From Amphimedon queenslandica (Eukaryota; Porifera; Demospongiae; Haplosclerida; Niphatidae): a stretch of 20,394 nucleotides of DNA. The translations under genes were made by a program, and so were the position numbers. Positions 17,211-20,394 of the stretch are shown here, piece after piece. The stretch lies in assembly GCF_000090795.2 (NCBI RefSeq), contig NW_003546984.1:1-20394 (forward strand), in the 5' to 3' direction. The first letter of the stretch is position 1; every line of letters starts with the position of its first letter. Below the pieces are notes generated by a model that was given only the letters and a program-made list of their open reading frames with translations, ran no database searches and was not told the origin of the DNA.

Positions 17211-20200
17211 ATGAGGCTGATTGTGTTTGTAGTACTGGCTCTTGTTCTTTTCTCTTCTACCAGTGATGCTGGAGCTGCTGCTAAGAAGGACTACAGGAAG
17301 ATCGGTGATTGCAGTAAAGTAAGAGCTTCATGCAGCCATCGGGATTTTATGTGTATCATTATTTCTTTATTAGAAAGCTAGTATGACTTGCACATACAAG
17401 TACAGTGTTGATGGAGAAGTGAAGGGAGGAGAAGATACTCATATTACTGCAAATGTTGACATATTCTGTGAATCAGGTCAATTAATACCTATACTGTAAC
17501 ATGATTGTATAGAGTACATACTAACAATGATTTTGAATGCAGTAATGTCATAATTGCATGAATTTTATATGTACTTGACAATTAATAATTTATTGTTATT
17601 ATAGTTGGTGTTTTTAAGAATGAGTCAGCCGTTCGTTATTGTATCAATGTCAGAGATGCTGTGGGTCGAATATCTAATAAGGAGAATAATTATAATTCAG
17701 AGTAAGATATGCTATTCTTTGATGGTTTGATTTTAACACCTGACCTAATTTTCTTCCTATATTCTTGTAGTACTGAGGCTCCGATTAAACACTTGGATAA
17801 ATTTTTCTGTTTTGCCCAGAGCACATCCAGTGGTAAAGTATTAGGTGTGTTTCATCCTAAGAGTGAAAAGGAATGGGCTGTCAATATCAAGAGGAGCATT
17901 GCTAGTGCTTTTCAAGCCAACTACAAAGAAACAGCTGTTGCTAATGAAACTGACTCACAATCAAAACACAAATCACATTACAAGTAAAAGATAGTATTAT
18001 TTTTATAAAAAGGTGCACTTTTTGTGTGTTTTGTTGTTGTGTAGGTATTTTTCTGAGGGCAGTAAACAGATTCAAGAAAGAAGGATTGACTCTCGTGATG
18101 TGTCTGTTTATGCTGGAAAAGCTTCCATTGAAGATAGAAAGGGAACTCTCTACTTTCATGAGCACGATAAGCTTGAGATAGACAGTGACAGAAGAATACA
18201 ATTTTCCGAAGGGAAATCAGTCCTTGAGCTTGGAGCAGAGGAAGAGGATAAAGCTACTGCATCAGATACCAATGATAAAGCAGTGCCTCCTCTGGGAGCT
18301 ATCAGTGATTACAAGCTCAAGCTGTCTCGCTGCTATAAACCACCAAGGAAAGATCTTGTAGAAGAGCTCACTGCTGTAATGGCCAGTCATGAGTGTGCAA
18401 TTGGGGATATTCTGGCTACTATTAATGAAGGTATTATTGTTTTGATTGTTGCATAGTGCACATACAGGCAATCACAACAATAACACAGTTAACAAAACAA
18501 TTTATGCATTTGTACAATCCAGTGTATACCTTTCAAATTGCTTTGTTTCAAATGCATATTTTTAAATTTCTAGTTGAAGGTGACGTAGAAGCAATGCAAG
18601 AGTTAACTGATGAGCTACCATCATCAGAAAAATATAAAAATATAAGAATATAAATATATAAATATAAAATAAATATGAAACTGTACTATCATTGATAATA
18701 CATTTGGGAATATTTTGTCTGCTATCAATGAAGGTACTGTATAGTACCAGTATATTGTTTTGATTTTTTTGATTTGATGCACTGATGATTGAAGCAATAA
18801 CACTTAAGCAAAAGCACATTGTTGTTTACCACATAACATTGTATTTTATTTTAGTGTTGTTCTAGTTCTTGTTTTTTAAATTAGTTCTAGTTTTAGTTTC
18901 GTACTAAACCCGTAACTAATATTTGTTCTAGTTCTAGTTCAAATACTAAACCCATGCATAACTAGTACTAGTTCTAGTTCTAGTACTAAACCCATACTGA
19001 AATAGTTCTAGTTCTAGTTCCAGGACTAAACCTGTAACTAGTATTAGTTCTAGTTCTAGTTCCAAGAACTAGAACTAGCTGAAAAAAGCCAGAACTACAT
19101 CAGATTTAGTTCTAGCTCCAAAAAACTAGAACAACACTATTTTATTTGTAGTTGAAGCTGATGCAGAAGCAATGGAAGAGTTGAGCGATGAATTGCCATC
19201 TTTTGATGAGACAGTCAAACAAATACAAAAAGATACTGAATCAGAAGAAGCAAGTATGCAACAAATATATACAATTAATTTTTGTGGTAATTTATGCTGG
19301 CACTCTTTCTTTTATGCTGAGTAGTACAGTTAGTTGATAAATGGAGGAAATTATTAAAACTTGAGTCTAAGAATGGAGCATTATCTGGTACTAAAGCAAA
19401 ACTACCACAATTACTGCAAAGACTCAATGAGGTACATGTACATGCCAATACATACATAGTTATAGCAGTTTGATTACTTGTATTATGATGGTATTATGAT
19501 TGAATATGACTTTGATATACATGTAGATAGAAACAGATGAAGAATCAAGTGATGAGAGGGTATTGATATATCATCTGTTAAGCTCTGTAGGCAACCTGGA
19601 ATCACAAAAGGTATTTAATGATTACTGATGCACAACTTTAGAGTATTTTAATAATAGGCACTATTAGATATGTTAAAGGTTCATTCAAGCTCATCTCTAG
19701 AAGTGACTAGCTTACTGGTTGAGATTGCTTTGATGCCTTCTGTTCATTCCAGTACTGTAGATTCTCTAATCAGTCAATATGAGTCTTTAGAATCAGACGA
19801 TTACGTTGCTAATCAGCTCATACTTTCTTTGGGTACACTCGGTCGTCATGCTAATGTAGAAGATAAGATTGTTAAATATTTGTCTGTGAAACTAACATCA
19901 GCAATGACTCCAGAAGACACGTCAGTTCTTATTCATGCTCTTGGTAACACAGCTTCTAAGAAAATAATACCAATTCTTGAACCTTTTATTTCTGATGATA
20001 CTTATCAATCCTACACCATCGATGCTTTGAGGGGAGTCTCAATGGATGGTGCAGTACAGAAAGAGTTTACCACACTTGTCACTGAGTCCCTGCATCCTCA
20101 AGTAGTTCTAGAAGTGGTTGAGAGTTTAACATTTCCATTCAAAAACTCACTTTATTCATTTAAAATTAAAAAAGATTATGATGCTTCTCAAGACCTCAAA

Positions 20201-20394
20201 TCGGCACTAATCAGAGCTGCTATCAAATACAAGGAAGATGAACTGATGAATTCTCTCAAGGAATACTTCACAGCCATTAATGATAGGACCTCAAATGAAA
20301 TCCTCCAAGAAGGATTAGAATCAAAGAACATTCCTGTTGGCCGTCAAAAAAGAGGATCTACTTCACTCTGGTCTTCAAGTAGCAATCACAACTA
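17211..20394 (+). CDS. Large lipid transfer protein (vitellogenin/apolipophorin/MTP type), 5' part
   Basis: This is a secreted lipid carrier of the LLTP superfamily, which binds lipid in a large LPD_N cavity. Coding exons: 17211-17318, 17374-17476, 17605-17701, 17771-17983, 18045-18430, 19152-19253, 19325-19431, 19527-19610, 19658-20394 (open at the window edge). All phases agree, and 645 residues are visible. Residues 1-20 (MRLIVFVVLALVLFSSTSDA) are a signal peptide. The N-terminal barrel contains several cysteines and the hallmark HPKSEKEWAVNIKRSIASAF, like the EWxxNIKRGI motif of vitellogenins. From about residue 330 the protein is a helical superhelix (ALLDMLKVHS, ANQLILSLGTLGRHA, LIHALGNTASKKIIP). 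RQKR at 629-632 is a furin-type site, as found in apolipophorin and vitellogenin precursors. Which LLTP subfamily it belongs to needs the missing C-terminal half. Confidence 0.85.
18574..18653 (+). other. Candidate alternative terminal exon of the lipid-transfer gene
   Basis: After a good acceptor (TTTTTAAATTTCTAG) the frame from exon 5 continues in phase as VEGDVEAMQELTDELPSSEK, then YKNIRI, and stops at 18651-18653. AATAAA follows at 18668-18673. Using it would give a secreted protein of about 328 residues holding only the first part of the lipid-binding module. It may instead be a decayed duplicate that is always skipped in favour of 19152. Confidence 0.5.
18668..18673 (+). terminator. AATAAA polyadenylation-type signal
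   Basis: A canonical AATAAA hexamer starts 15 bases after the stop codon of the candidate alternative exon, in AT-rich ATATAAAT sequence. In a region this AT-rich the hexamer can occur by chance. Confidence 0.35.
18690..18733 (+). pseudogene. Duplicated fragment of the exon 5 end without an acceptor
   Basis: The frame reads TIIDNTFGNILSAINE and ends at a donor-like GAAG|GTACTG, parallel to MASHECAIGDILATINE at the end of exon 5. No AG acceptor with a pyrimidine tract precedes it, and a TGA lies in frame just upstream. It is therefore probably a non-spliced relic of the tandem duplication. Confidence 0.6.
18852..19139. mobile_element. hAT-type MITE, 288 bp, with 8-bp target duplication
   Basis: TAGTGTTGTTCTAGTT at 18852-18867 is repeated as its exact complement at 19124-19139. 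TTTTATTT flanks it exactly on both sides (18844-18851 and 19140-19147). Eight-base target duplications and TAGNG-type ends are the hallmarks of hAT transposons. The interior is a roughly 41-bp minisatellite plus scattered TTCTAG motifs and has no coding capacity. The right target duplication is the pyrimidine tract of the exon at 19152. Confidence 0.9.
18902..19064 (+). repeat. About 41-bp minisatellite inside the hAT-type MITE
   Basis: TACTAAACC recurs with periods of 42, 40 and 40 bases (phases 18902, 18944, 18984, 19024). Each is followed by CCATA or CGTAACTA and by AGTTCTAGTTCTAGTTC. About four units form the core of the element. Confidence 0.85.

Larger units (their letters stand above)
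18390..19253 (+). repeat. Tandem duplication of an exon-intron-exon segment
   Basis: Copy 1 (about 18390-18653) comprises the end of exon 5 (AIGDILATINE), an intron with ATTGTTTTGATT and GCAATCACAACAATAACAC, and an exon reading VEGDVEAMQELTDELPS. Copy 2 (about 18690-19253) repeats this: TFGNILSAINE, ATTGTTTTGATT, GAAGCAATAACAC and VEADAEAMEELSDELPS. Copy 2 is expanded by a transposon at 18852-19139. The two peptides match at most positions, so the duplication is fairly old but both copies keep reading frames. Confidence 0.85.

Noticed and set aside
19326..19331. Alternative acceptor TACAG at the start of the exon at 19325
   Set aside because: Using it gives an in-frame TGA within two codons. 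The TAG acceptor just before it gives a continuous frame.

Overview
The window looks like nuclear DNA of an early-branching animal, most likely a demosponge such as Amphimedon or a relative. This is inferred from three things: AT-rich sequence, very many mostly short GT-AG introns, and animal protein families that are recognisable but divergent. No bacterial or phage features are visible. Two plus-strand protein genes account for the window.

Region 1-881 holds the left edge and the putative promoter of the first gene. It has a GC-richer stretch with a weak minus-strand terminal-exon candidate, a palindromic pair of E-boxes and a CACGCCC box. Region 882-16412 is a complete gene for an OPA1/Mgm1-type mitochondrial dynamin. 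I reconstructed 29 coding exons whose splice phases all agree, giving 897 residues. They include an N-terminal presequence and membrane segment, a coiled coil, a full dynamin G domain ([22 protein letters not shown]), stalk, paddle and C-terminal helix.

The introns of this gene are crowded with repeats. There are seven copies of a roughly 177-bp pogo/Tigger-like MITE with TA target sites, two of them in close inverted pairs. About 30 (ACATGT)n tracts are scattered through the window, some of which form splice sites. There are long CT tracts, several other inverted-repeat elements, and a 177-179-bp tandem satellite filling one intron.

Region 16413-17210 is intergenic. It carries a repeat shared with an OPA1 intron and, next to the second gene, a 160-bp promoter-proximal direct duplication. 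Region 17211-20394 is the 5' part of a secreted large lipid transfer protein (vitellogenin / apolipophorin / MTP superfamily). It has a signal peptide, an LPD_N domain and a furin-type site at the right edge, and it runs off the window. Inside it, one exon-intron-exon segment is duplicated in tandem. The first copy of the downstream exon ends in a stop followed by AATAAA, so it could be an alternative terminal exon. The second copy has a 288-bp hAT-type MITE, with a perfect 8-bp target-site duplication, inserted in the polypyrimidine tract of its acceptor.

The two genes have no evident functional link: one acts in mitochondrial inner-membrane fusion, the other in lipid transport. I found no new multi-gene system. 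The most unusual signals are the repeat architecture and the duplicated terminal-exon candidate.
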